Source: a virus. From it: a stretch of 30,632 nt of DNA. Shown piece by piece: positions 17,091 to 25,500 of this stretch (positions are counted from its first letter, which is position 1; each line of letters opens with the position of its first letter). The translations under genes were made by a program, and so were the position numbers. The notes under the pieces are model-generated. The model searched no databases and was not told where the DNA came from. It was given only the letters and a program-made list of their open reading frames with translations. The stretch lies in the IMG/VR virus record IMGVR_UViG_3300037328_000122, positions 1 to 30,632 of that record. The stretch is one strand, 5' to 3'.

Positions 17091-17119
17091 TTTAGCCAAC
17101 AATAATTACGTTGGCTAAA
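17091..17119. terminator. Ten-bp hairpin after the tail operon
   Basis: TTTAGCCAAC (17091-17100) pairs perfectly with GTTGGCTAAA (17110-17119) around a 9-nt loop. On the plus strand only ATAAAC follows, so it is a poor U-tract terminator for the tail operon. On the minus strand TTTTTACTTT follows, which is canonical, yet no minus-strand gene is evident here. It could be bidirectional, or an RNA-stabilising 3' hairpin. Confidence 0.6.
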
Positions 17120-17298
17120 ATAAACACTTTAAAAATCGAATATTCAAAGGTATATTATTGTGTTTATTTTCGCAATATAATGTGGGAATAATTAAAAAAG
17201 GAGTGCAAACGTGCCTACTTAAATCAATATGCTTTTTTAGTGTGGGCGTATATTATCATATTTGTAAAACATTTTATAAAGTTCAATATCGAAAATTA
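17120..17298 (+). promoter_or_regulatory. Non-coding leader of the head operon with weak promoter candidates
   Basis: About 180 bp between the hairpin and the preferred protease start. TATTTTCG at 17164-17171 and TATTATTG at 17153-17160 each differ by one base from TAnnTTTG. No convincing TTG partner is seen. The protease frame remains open upstream to 17158, but that part encodes a cysteine- and tyrosine-rich sequence unlike a protease N-terminus, so it is treated as untranslated leader. Confidence 0.35.
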
Positions 17299-18360
17299 AT
17301 GAATAACGATACTAAAGGCAGTAGAAATGCAACCGCATTAGGGGTGAAAAATAAGAGGCTCGAAATTTCTGCAAACTTTAAAAAAGCGGAAAAGGCGGAA
17401 GGCGATGTAGATGGATTCATATACATAGAAGGCTACGCAAGTACGGACGAAATTGACAGACACGGTGATATAATTCCTCCATCCGCTTGGAATAAAAAAG
17501 CCTTGAAAAATTTCCGTGCGAATCCGATTGTATTATTTAATCACTCGCTTGATAAAGTCATTGGAAAAGTCGTGGAACTTTTGGTTGACGAGAAAGGACT
17601 TTTTGTAAAATGTGCAATTGACGTTTCAGATGTAGCCGGGCGGAAAATTTCAATGGGTCTGCTTAAAACTTTTTCAATCGGATTCTATCTTTTAGACTTT
17701 GACTACTCTCCAGAAAAAGAGGCTTGGATAATTAAAGAATTGGAGTTGTTAGAAGTTTCTGTCGTTTCAATACCAGCAAACCAAGGTGCTACTTTTTCAC
17801 TTGAAAAGCAGTTGGGAATTAATGAAGTTAAGGAATACAAAAAATCAATCTTAAAAGAGAATACTATGTCAAATGAAATGAGTGTTTGGGACAAATTTTG
17901 GGGAAAGGATGTAACTGAAGAGGCAGCAGTTTCCAAATTGGAAAAAATTAGCAACGCCAAAACAGCTTTAGAAGCTAAGGTTTCTGTCTTGGAAACTGAA
18001 AAGGCTACATTGGAAAATGAAAAGACCGCCTTGGAACTTGAAAAGACCACATTGCAAACTGAAAAGGCTGCTTTGGAAAATGAAAAGACTGCCTTTGGAA
18101 CTGAAAAGACTACTTTGGAAACTGAAAAGACCGCTTTGGAAACTGAAAAGGCTGCTTTGGAAACTGAAAAGGCTACATCCTTAACTGAAGTTGCTGCCTT
18201 GAAAGTAGAAGTGGATGCTTTGAAAGTCACCATCTCCAAAAACAAAGGATTAAAGAAACAAGTTGCTGGAGGGCAGGATCCGATTGTGAAAAAAGTACGA
18301 AAGTACAAAGGAAACGAGGCGGCATCGGAGTTGAATTACAAGGCTTTAATGAGCAGATAA
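17299..18360 (+). CDS. HK97-type prohead protease fused to coiled-coil scaffold-like region
   Basis: With the start at 17299 the protein has 353 residues. Residues about 20-170 match the HK97 prohead protease family (serine peptidase with a His-Ser-acidic triad). IYIEGYASTDEIDRHGDII opens the domain, FNHSLDKVIGK supplies the probable catalytic His (H82), LLKTFSIGF the Ser (S126), and LELLEVSVVSIPAN a nearby Glu (E149 or E152). Residues about 190-310 are a long coiled coil with a seven-residue repeat of the type LETEKAA, encoded by tandem 21-bp DNA repeats. The C-terminus is basic. The tail probably serves as the capsid scaffold, removed after assembly. An internal ATG at 17866 (Met190, MSNEMSVWDKFWG) could give a separate scaffold product. 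The major capsid gene follows. Confidence 0.88.
   Translation: MNNDTKGSRNATALGVKNKRLEISANFKKAEKAEGDVDGFIYIEGYASTDEIDRHGDIIPPSAWNKKALKNFRANPIVLFNHSLDKVIGKVVELLVDEKGLFVKCAIDVSDVAGRKISMGLLKTFSIGFYLLDFDYSPEKEAWIIKELELLEVSVVSIPANQGATFSLEKQLGINEVKEYKKSILKENTMSNEMSVWDKFWGKDVTEEAAVSKLEKISNAKTALEAKVSVLETEKATLENEKTALELEKTTLQTEKAALENEKTAFGTEKTTLETEKTALETEKAALETEKATSLTEVAALKVEVDALKVTISKNKGLKKQVAGGQDPIVKKVRKYKGNEAASELNYKALMSR
18004..18192 (+). repeat. Tandem 21-bp repeats encoding heptads
   Basis: Eight consecutive 21-bp units of the form gctgctttggaaactgaaaag (18004-18171), plus a ninth degenerate unit, encode the heptad A-A-L-E-T-E-K. The unit at 18088-18108 reads TAFGTEK because an extra T and a missing A compensate each other within the unit. 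The array could change length by slippage while staying in frame. Confidence 0.92.
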
Positions 18361-18420
18361 ATTCTTGTTTTCAGTTTTCAGTTTAGCTTTTAATATTATA
18401 AAGAAAAAAAATAATAAGTC

Positions 18421-19491
18421 ATGGCATTGGAATACAATGGAACTCTGGATTACAGCGGTGAGAATATAGAAGAATTATTCATTCAACCAGCTGAAGTAAT
18501 GATGTTACCTGAAGGGGTGACAATTTGGACAACTGTGGACAACGCAAAAAACCTAACTTACTTAGGAATTGCGGATGACAATGTTTACAAACGAACTAAA
18601 GGCTACATGGGTGGCGACTCTGGTGCTTTAATTCCTGTCAGAATTGTTTGTGAACGTTTCAAAAAAGAAATGTCTTTGGACTTAGATACTTACTTGGATC
18701 GAGTTCAAAGAAGATTATTGGCAAACAACCCCGGATTTGACATTGGTGACTTGGATGGTACCGACATCGAAGAGGCAGAAACAGGTATTTTACTTGAGGC
18801 GACCATGCGAGGCTTGATAAAGAATATGTGGTTGGGTGATAAGTCAAAGACACACGGTAGCGGTGGCAACTATGTAACTGGTGACTCATCTACTAGTTTT
18901 TCAAATGGAGATGGTGACAGACGTTACAACGCAATTGACGGTATTTGGACAGCCATTGTGGCATCGCAAAGTGAAACAGGCGGTGAAAAGGTGAAATTAT
19001 ACGCCTTGACAAACTCGGACGTAAATTCTGACCAGTCATTGAAAGATGACGTGGCACTTGCTTATTTCAAGAAGATGTATCGTAACGCAGACCGTATCTT
19101 AAAGTCTATTCCAGCAGTCGAATTGAGAATTTATGCGACTGATGAATTTAGAGAAAATTATGAGGACACGTTATCGGATTCGGACAGCTTGGATTCGAGT
19201 CGTACTGCTTTGGTTGATGGTATTGTTCGATTGACATATAAGGGCATTCCAATAGTACCCATGCCGATTGAAACCGCTCTCGAGGCAGACTTTGGAAACA
19301 GCAAAAGACACCGTGCGATTTTGTCAACACCTGGTAACTTATTTATGTTGTTTGGTTTGGGAACGCATACGGACGCACGTATTTGGACAAACTTGGATGA
19401 AGAGGAAAGACGTTCACGTTTGAATTTCGAGTTTAATGCTGGGTTTATTCATCCGCAATTGATTACAGGGACTTGGGGAGAGAATGCTTAA
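18421..19491 (+). CDS. Major capsid protein (HK97-like fold expected)
   Basis: A protein of 356 residues, directly downstream of the protease/scaffold gene and ended by the strongest terminator in the window, as expected for the most abundant virion protein. The sequence has the mixed alpha/beta character of Bacteroidota-phage capsids. It has an N-terminal arm, a stretch VTIWTTVDNAKNLTYLG, a probable axial region with LRIYATDEFRENYED and GIPIVPMPIE (I-P-I-V-P-M), and a C-terminal RRSRLNFEFNAGFIHPQLI motif resembling a capsid end. A long A-rich, probably unstructured leader precedes the ATG. Position and pattern support the call. Fold assignment is from family knowledge. Confidence 0.87.
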   Translation: MALEYNGTLDYSGENIEELFIQPAEVMMLPEGVTIWTTVDNAKNLTYLGIADDNVYKRTKGYMGGDSGALIPVRIVCERFKKEMSLDLDTYLDRVQRRLLANNPGFDIGDLDGTDIEEAETGILLEATMRGLIKNMWLGDKSKTHGSGGNYVTGDSSTSFSNGDGDRRYNAIDGIWTAIVASQSETGGEKVKLYALTNSDVNSDQSLKDDVALAYFKKMYRNADRILKSIPAVELRIYATDEFRENYEDTLSDSDSLDSSRTALVDGIVRLTYKGIPIVPMPIETALEADFGNSKRHRAILSTPGNLFMLFGLGTHTDARIWTNLDEEERRSRLNFEFNAGFIHPQLITGTWGENA

Positions 19492-19518
19492 TAAAGATTA
19501 GTTAAGAATACTTAGGAC

Positions 19519-19533
19519 TGATTTAATAAATCA
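19519..19533. repeat. 15-bp perfect palindrome upstream of the capsid terminator
   Basis: TGATTTA-A-TAAATCA is perfectly self-complementary around one base and lies 3 bp before the terminator stem. It is AT-rich, so chance is possible. It might stabilise the capsid mRNA 3' end. Confidence 0.5.
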
Positions 19534-19535
19534 TT

Positions 19536-19572
19536 AAGAGGCTTTAGGTGAGATTGCCTAAAGCCTCTTTTT
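19536..19572 (+). terminator. Strong intrinsic terminator after the capsid gene
   Basis: AAGAGGCTTTAGG (19536-19548) pairs perfectly with CCTAAAGCCTCTT (19557-19569) around an 8-nt loop, followed by a T-run through 19572. The next ATG is only 14 bp downstream and no promoter fits between them, so downstream genes (tail tube, portal, connector, fibre) probably depend on read-through. This would give excess capsid over portal. Confidence 0.93.
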
Positions 19573-19586
19573 AATATAAAAAAACA

Positions 19587-20120
19587 ATGTTATATTTATT
19601 AGCAGGATATTTAAAAAGTGCGGACTGTGGTGCTAGACGTTCTGGGGTCGCAATTATCTACTTAATTCAAGTGGTGGATCTAACGGAATTTACACTCTCT
19701 TCTGACTCAAGTGATTGGTCAGCGGTGACTCCTGTTACTGACAAAGTATTTAAAAAATACGAGTTCAAAAAAGGCGAAGCAGAATTATTGATGAACCCAA
19801 CTCCAGCTAATGGAATCGTGGCTTCAGAAAATTCCATTGAGTTTAATATGGATAAATTGTCTCAACTTTCGAGAGATGCCGTACAGGAAATTTCGGATGC
19901 CTCTAATTGTGGTTTAATTGCAATCGTAAAGACCAACCAAGGCGATAATTGGGTATTGGGGTACGACAACTACTTTCAAAAAGAGCACTACTTGGAGTTG
20001 ACGAGTGGCACAGGTACAAGTGGAAGGGCATTGACAGACCTACAAGGATTTGTTCTTACTTTGGCAAACACGTCACCAGAGTTACCTCGAACGTTTACAG
20101 GTTCTGTACCACTTACTTAA
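19587..20120 (+). CDS. Probable major tail (tube) protein
   Basis: A protein of 177 residues that begins MLYLLAGYLKSADCGARRSG. It has the compact beta-rich composition and size of siphovirus tail tube subunits. The C-terminal segment LELTSGTGTSGRALTDLQG, followed by an L-T-L strand, fits a pattern I recall in Bacteroidota tail proteins, in which a short Gly-rich turn precedes D-L-x-G. It lies directly after the capsid terminator, before the portal, an unusual place for a tube gene. A head decoration or minor virion protein is the main alternative. The cysteine at 14 might be structural. Confidence 0.5.
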   Translation: MLYLLAGYLKSADCGARRSGVAIIYLIQVVDLTEFTLSSDSSDWSAVTPVTDKVFKKYEFKKGEAELLMNPTPANGIVASENSIEFNMDKLSQLSRDAVQEISDASNCGLIAIVKTNQGDNWVLGYDNYFQKEHYLELTSGTGTSGRALTDLQGFVLTLANTSPELPRTFTGSVPLT

Positions 20121-20142
20121 TAGTAAAATAAAATAAATTTAT

Positions 20143-20373
20143 ATGGCAGATGTAACATATAAAATTCCATTAGAAATGCAAGGTTTGAGGGTTTTCGCTC
20201 GACCTTGCGAATGGAATAAGTCTGGAGTCTTCTTGTTAGATTCTAATTTGACGCAAAAAGATTTAAGATATTTAAAAGAAGTTATTGGCTACCCAATAGA
20301 AGTAGTCAAGAAACCTATCGTTCAAAAAAAGAAAAAAGTAGATGCGGCAAAAGACAAAGACATTTCAGATTAA
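20143..20373 (+). CDS. Small basic hypothetical protein, 76 aa
   Basis: A protein of 76 residues, with a folded-looking N-terminal part (about 1-55, containing FARPCEWNKSGVFLLDS) and a lysine-rich tail (VQKKKKVDAAKDKD). Its end overlaps the portal gene by 32 bp in another frame, so the two are probably translationally linked. I do not recognise the family. Position suggests a head or neck accessory. Confidence 0.7.
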   Translation: MADVTYKIPLEMQGLRVFARPCEWNKSGVFLLDSNLTQKDLRYLKEVIGYPIEVVKKPIVQKKKKVDAAKDKDISD

Positions 20374-21544
20374 TAGTTCTAAAGTCCCCGTTGCAACGCC
20401 AGATTCTCTAATTTCTGAACGGCTTATAAAAAGGTTTGGAGTAATTCCTTTTGGGTCTGATAATCTTTTCCCACAAGCCATTGCGGCTTTAAACAGGAAA
20501 AGTGGAGTTCATAGAGGTATATTAAATAAGAAGATGAACTTCATTGGCGGACATGGTTTTCGTACTGAAGACGAAAACCTATTCGAGTGGACTAAAAATG
20601 TAAATTCGAGTGGTCAAAGTTTGACAGAGGTTTTAAGGAATCTAATTTTAGATAGGTTATCGGATGGTAACGCCTACTTGGAATTTATAACGAATAGTAA
20701 TAATGAATTTCTGAACCTTGAGCACCATGACCACACGACAGTAAGAATTTCTGAAGATAAATTGGGCTTTGTAATAAAAGCAAACTGGAGAGATAAAAGA
20801 AGCTTACCAGAGTACTTACCAAAATTCCCTTATGTATCGGATGCGAATAGTGATGGAATAATTAGGACTATGGTTCATATTAAGAGTTATGAACCCGAGT
20901 TTGTTAATTATGGCATAATGGATTGGGTAGCTGGTTTGGATGCCTCAGCGATAGCATATAAGACAAACAGATGGAATATCGCAAGGCTTGATAATAGTTT
21001 TCAGTCAAGTGGAATAATGATGGTGTCTGGAGAGTTTGAAAGCGAAGAGGCAAGTTTGGAACTAAAAAACGAACTTGAGGCAGAGTATAGTGGAGAAGAT
21101 ATGCAGGGGAAAGTCGTCTTCATAGTTTCGGACTTGGATGGTAAGCAATCTAAATTTATCCCTATTGAACAAAAGTTTGAAGGTGATTGGCATAAAATGT
21201 CTGAAGAAGCAATTAGGGAGTTAATATCGGCTCATAGTTGGTACCGCTCTTTGATGTCGTTAGGTGACTCAAATGGATTCGATAAGGACAAGATTCTTAA
21301 TGAATACAACATGGCTTTGCTAGATACCATACTGCCAGAACAAAATTTGATGTTAAGTCCAATTAAACTTGCGTTGAATACTATTTTAGGCATTGATGCA
21401 ACCAATTTGACCTTTATAAATAAGTCACCAGTAAAGTCAGAACTTGATAAATTCCTTAAAGTTTGGGAAGCTAGAGCAGAGCGAGGTTTGCCTTATGATG
21501 AAGAAGATGAAATGCAAAAGAAATTCTTATTTGAAGTTATGTAA
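20342..21544 (+). CDS. Portal protein (HK97-type)
   Basis: A protein of 400 residues with the layout of HK97-type portals. The N-terminal region has SDNLFPQAIAALNRKSGVHR, where a 'chain of residues tested on either side of the membrane' is not involved. The sequence NKKMNFIGGHGF, the NLILDRLSDGNAYLEF motif (a core strand with D-G-N-A-Y), and a C-terminal region with long helices (MALLDTILPEQNLMLSPI) follow. The portal is the dodecameric ring through which DNA enters, and it binds TerL and the connectors. Location after the capsid and more than 15 kb from the terminase is atypical. Start at 20342 gives a 32-bp overlap with the small gene upstream. Confidence 0.85.
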   Translation: MRQKTKTFQINSSKVPVATPDSLISERLIKRFGVIPFGSDNLFPQAIAALNRKSGVHRGILNKKMNFIGGHGFRTEDENLFEWTKNVNSSGQSLTEVLRNLILDRLSDGNAYLEFITNSNNEFLNLEHHDHTTVRISEDKLGFVIKANWRDKRSLPEYLPKFPYVSDANSDGIIRTMVHIKSYEPEFVNYGIMDWVAGLDASAIAYKTNRWNIARLDNSFQSSGIMMVSGEFESEEASLELKNELEAEYSGEDMQGKVVFIVSDLDGKQSKFIPIEQKFEGDWHKMSEEAIRELISAHSWYRSLMSLGDSNGFDKDKILNEYNMALLDTILPEQNLMLSPIKLALNTILGIDATNLTFINKSPVKSELDKFLKVWEARAERGLPYDEEDEMQKKFLFEVM

Positions 21545-21555
21545 AAACAAAGTCA

Positions 21556-22131
21556 ATGGTTCTATTAATTACGGCAGATGAGATAGTGACATTATCTTTT
21601 ATCGAAGGCAGAAATTTTAACAGTGCAAAGATTCAAGATAGTGAAATTCTGACTACTCAATATGAGTGGATTCGACCAATATTAGGAAAGGATTTTTACA
21701 ACTTACTTTTAGTCGAAGTTGGGACAGAAAACTTGTCATCCGAAAATACTACTCTATTGGATGACTTTATCAAGCCTTGCCTTGCTTATTATGTAAAATA
21801 TAGAATACTGCCTAAATTGATGTTACAACTTACCAACAAAGGCGGACAGAAGGCGAACAGCGAGTATTCGGAAACTATTACCTCTGGTGAAAGGAATGAG
21901 AAGAGAGATTCGGAAAAGTTGACAGCAGATGGACTTAGGACTATCTTAGTGGACTTTTTAAACGATAATGAGAATGACTATCCATTGTTTGAACAAACCT
22001 ATCAAAAAGGTAAGAAGTCAACCCGGGGAGGATTCATTTTAAGGAAAAGGAATTTAATCAAAAGGCGATGCAATTGCGGCAATGGTAATTGTAACGTCTG
22101 CAATCAAAATGATGAATGTTATGATTACTAA
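21556..22131 (+). CDS. Head-tail connector-like protein with Cys-rich C-terminus
   Basis: A protein of 191 residues that is largely helical. It has an N-terminal part (VLLITADEIVTLSFIEGRNF) and a central segment LDDFIKPCLAYYVKYRIL that fits the helical bundle of gp6-type head-tail adaptors, which stack below the portal. A Bacteroidota-phage adaptor family (I recall DUF6712) has this shape, but I cannot verify the match. The last 25 residues are unusual: RRCNCGNGNCNVCNQNDEC, five Cys in C-x-C-x4-C-x2-C-x5-C spacing, a possible metal-binding or disulphide cap. The gene directly follows the portal and overlaps the next gene by 11 bp. Confidence 0.7.
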   Translation: MVLLITADEIVTLSFIEGRNFNSAKIQDSEILTTQYEWIRPILGKDFYNLLLVEVGTENLSSENTTLLDDFIKPCLAYYVKYRILPKLMLQLTNKGGQKANSEYSETITSGERNEKRDSEKLTADGLRTILVDFLNDNENDYPLFEQTYQKGKKSTRGGFILRKRNLIKRRCNCGNGNCNVCNQNDECYDY

Positions 22132-22597
22132 AATAGAAAAGACTAAAAAGGGTAATTTGCTTTTGAGAAATGCGAGTGACATTATTTTATATATTTTGCC
22201 TCCCCACCCAATTTTACTTCCAAAAGTTGGTACGGTAGATACAATATCTATTTGTGAAAGTTTGGGACATAGAAATAATGTGGATGTTAAGGCATCGGAT
22301 ATTACACACTTCAACGGAGTCGCAAAAACTTTCACTACTCAAGAACTTTTAAGCAAGTTGGAAACTGTCCAAAGGGTTGGTCTTTTTGGTGATTACGTGG
22401 ATTCTTATACGGATTCAAGGTTTCAATTACAACAGGATTACGTGGAACCGTCTGAAATACAAATGATAAAAACAACCATAACAGGCAGTCAAATTTTAAG
22501 AGAATTTTATTTAACTAAAGTTGAAGATTTATCACAAATTTCTACACTTTGGACAAATAGAGATTCTGACATTTATGATAATTTGATAAATTTATAG
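22121..22597 (+). CDS. Hypothetical head/neck protein, 158 aa
   Basis: The frame is open from 22082, but the ATG at 22121 gives a shorter overlap (11 bp) with the connector gene and a cleaner N-terminus (MITKIEKTKKGNLLLRNASD). The protein is mixed alpha/beta, with a strand-rich N-terminal half containing PKVGTVDTISICESLGHRNN and a helical C-terminal part. There is no TM segment or cysteine cluster. Its position after portal and connector, two bases before the fibre gene, suggests a neck or tail-interface role. I do not recognise it. Confidence 0.7.
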   Translation: MITKIEKTKKGNLLLRNASDIILYILPPHPILLPKVGTVDTISICESLGHRNNVDVKASDITHFNGVAKTFTTQELLSKLETVQRVGLFGDYVDSYTDSRFQLQQDYVEPSEIQMIKTTITGSQILREFYLTKVEDLSQISTLWTNRDSDIYDNLINL

Positions 22598-22598
22598 G

Positions 22599-25500
22599 AT
22601 GAGAAAATCACCATTTACATTCCGAAATAACAAGCTTCCCGAGTCTATCTTATCAAGGTATCGGATGCAAAAGTTGGGGAAGGTTTCTGAAAAATATTGG
22701 GAAGATGAAGTTGGCGATTATCATGGAATCCAACACGAAAAATACGTTTATGATTTTGATGGGGTAGATAGTATCTTGTCTTTAGGTTCGGGATTAGTAA
22801 TAAGTGGGGAGTTTGAAGTAAATGTAGTTTTTAGAATTACAACAGACCCATCTGACTTAGCTTATTTATTTACGTCTGGAGGAATTTTAGATAGTTTGTT
22901 TGTCTTAAATAGTGGTCTTTTTATGCGACTAGGGGGTATTCAAATAACTACAAACATAGCAGTAATTGTAGATGAGTGGCAATCGCTAAAAATAACTAGG
23001 GGTTCGGACAATGTAGTTAAGGTATATTCAAACAACTTATTAACGGCATCTTCTGTAAAAACAGCCGATTTAAAAATTAGTCAAATAGGCGGACTAACCT
23101 CTTCAAACGCTTACTTAGAAATGGAACTCGCTAAATTTACAGTGAGTAACGGAATTGATACTTTATTAAATTACAATTGCGAAGAGCAAGTTGGTACAAT
23201 TGCTTTCGATAGTTCGGGAGAAAAAAATCATGGTGCTTTTGTTGGCGGTGTGACACATACAACGGCTAAAGTAATGCCGCAGCCGTTTTTGAAATCTTTT
23301 TATAATTTTGATGGAACAGATGGTTATTTAGAATCGGATGATGTACTTAACGGAACAGTTACTGATTTTGATATTAGCTTTTCAATGAAAACCTCAGACA
23401 CAGACGGATTTGTATTGGGAAGTTTTAAAGGTGCTACTGCTCAGCGTTCATTATTTGTTGGTACTTATAATGGCAATTTTCAAATAATTTTAAATGCTAT
23501 TGGGCAGAGTTGGGGTAACTATACCCAAAATTACGATGATGCTAATATTGTTAATTCAGAATGGTCAAATTACAGAATTGTATTCGATGGGACTATTCTA
23601 AATTTTTATCAAAATGGTATTTTAAAGACTCCAGATTCAACAAGTGGTAATATACCGTCTTCTATTTACGATAATAGTATTCCCTTTTCGATTGGCGGAC
23701 GGACGGGGTACACCACAAATTGTATGGAAATGCAACTTTCAGATTTTGTTGTAAAAAGTGGTGGTGTTACTTTGCTTCATGCACGTTTAAATGAAGGTCA
23801 TGGAACAGTAGCATACGATTCTTCGGGAAATGACAACCATTTAGATTTTATTGGTGGCATTACGCACGTAGATATAGCTTCGACTTATTCTAATGAAGCG
23901 TATAGTGCTGTCACTTCATTGCAAGGTAATGCCCATTATAGTTGTGGCACGGTAACTATTGGCTCTAATGTGACGTGGGAAGCGGAAGTTGATATTGTTA
24001 TAAATAAATTCGTAGATTACATAACACCTTTTGGTTTTGGTGACTTTGCATCGGGTATAGGTATGTTTATAAACTATACAGCCGATTTAAGAGCATTTTC
24101 TAAAGATCAAGGTGGGAATTTCACTAGAGTAGTGCAAGATGTTATTAATAAGCTAACTAAATTTACGTATGGTTTTAACGGAACTGATTTATACGTAAAC
24201 GTAAATGGAATTCGTGTATCTACTCTTGTTCCTACAACAAGTCAGTCAAATTCTAGGACAGGAAATTTAGAAATTAACCAACAAACTTTAAGTCGAAATG
24301 GATTGAATGTAAAAAATGTCAAATTCACTATAAATAATGTTTTAGTTCGTCATTATCAAAACATAGTTCCAAGTGCAACACTAATCGACTTGACAGGCAA
24401 CGAGAATGCTACCGCAACAAACGGACAAGGTGATTTGGTTATCATACCAACTTCTGCTGAAAATCAAAGTAAAGATATTTTTGGTGAGCCGTTAAACTTT
24501 GCAGCCGAAGTTAAAAAGGTTTTGTCCGTTAATCATACAAATGAATTTGGGTATAGCAATGGCGTAAATATGTTAAAATATAGCGAAGATTTTACAGCCA
24601 GAATCCCTGGCTCAGGTTGGTATAATCAAACTGTAAATGGTGGAAATGCTGCTTTAGTAACTAATGATTATGCTAATGACCCAAATGGAAATAACACTGC
24701 AAAAAGACTTCAAGCTTCTTTTTCAAACACAGGAGGAGATGATATTTCTTTAGTTAATCAGATTTTAACTACATACATATCAAACCAACAAGTTGTTTTT
24801 TCGATTTGGATAAAGTCTAATACTGCGTCTAATCAAACTGTTTTAATTCGTGTAGGTAATGAGCCAAATACATTTACAGCAAACCAAACGTGGCAAAAAA
24901 TAGAAAGTTTATCTGATGGAGCACAGAATGTTATAGTTAAAATAGGACTAAGAAGGCTTATTAAAGCTTCTCAAACCTCATTAGATATATTGATTTGGCA
25001 ACCACAATTACAGGCAGGTTTAACTTCTACTCCTTACCAGAAAACAGGAGTTGATAGTAATATAGGCGTAATTATACCTTGTGACGAAGCCAACATTACA
25101 AAAGATGTACTAGGAAACGACTTACAGTTTTCGGGACAGGTGGCGAGTGATATGGAGTTATTAAACAGTAATTGCATTGAACTGGACGGCACGGACGGTT
25201 ACGCAACTTCAATAGACCTTGGTGTAAACAAGTTAGTTGATGAAGTAGAATTTTTCGCTTACAGTGCAACTGAAATTACAGGTTCTTCTTCGCCAAAGTG
25301 GGTTTTAGGTACATATACTCAACAAAATGTTCCGTATCGAGGTCTAATATTTGGCAATTTTGGCGGTGCTTTGACAGGTCAAGTTTTTTCAGTTGGAAAT
25401 GACGGAAGAAGAACAGCGTCAAACGAAAATATTTCAGCAGGAACACATTTTTATAAAGTAGTTTGGAATAATGATATTACAGATTATGATATTTATATTG

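Noticed and set aside
17158-17298. Upstream extension of the protease frame by 47 codons
   Set aside because: The added sequence is Cys-, Tyr- and Phe-rich, unlike a prohead protease N-terminus, and it contains possible promoter boxes. The ATG at 17299 is the better start.
18004-18192. CRISPR-like array
   Set aside because: The regularly spaced similar units are directly abutting 21-bp coding repeats without spacers, in frame with a heptad coiled coil.
17703-18308. 201-codon minus-strand frame opposite the protease-scaffold gene
   Set aside because: It mirrors the heptad repeats (repeated AFSVSK) and has no independent support.
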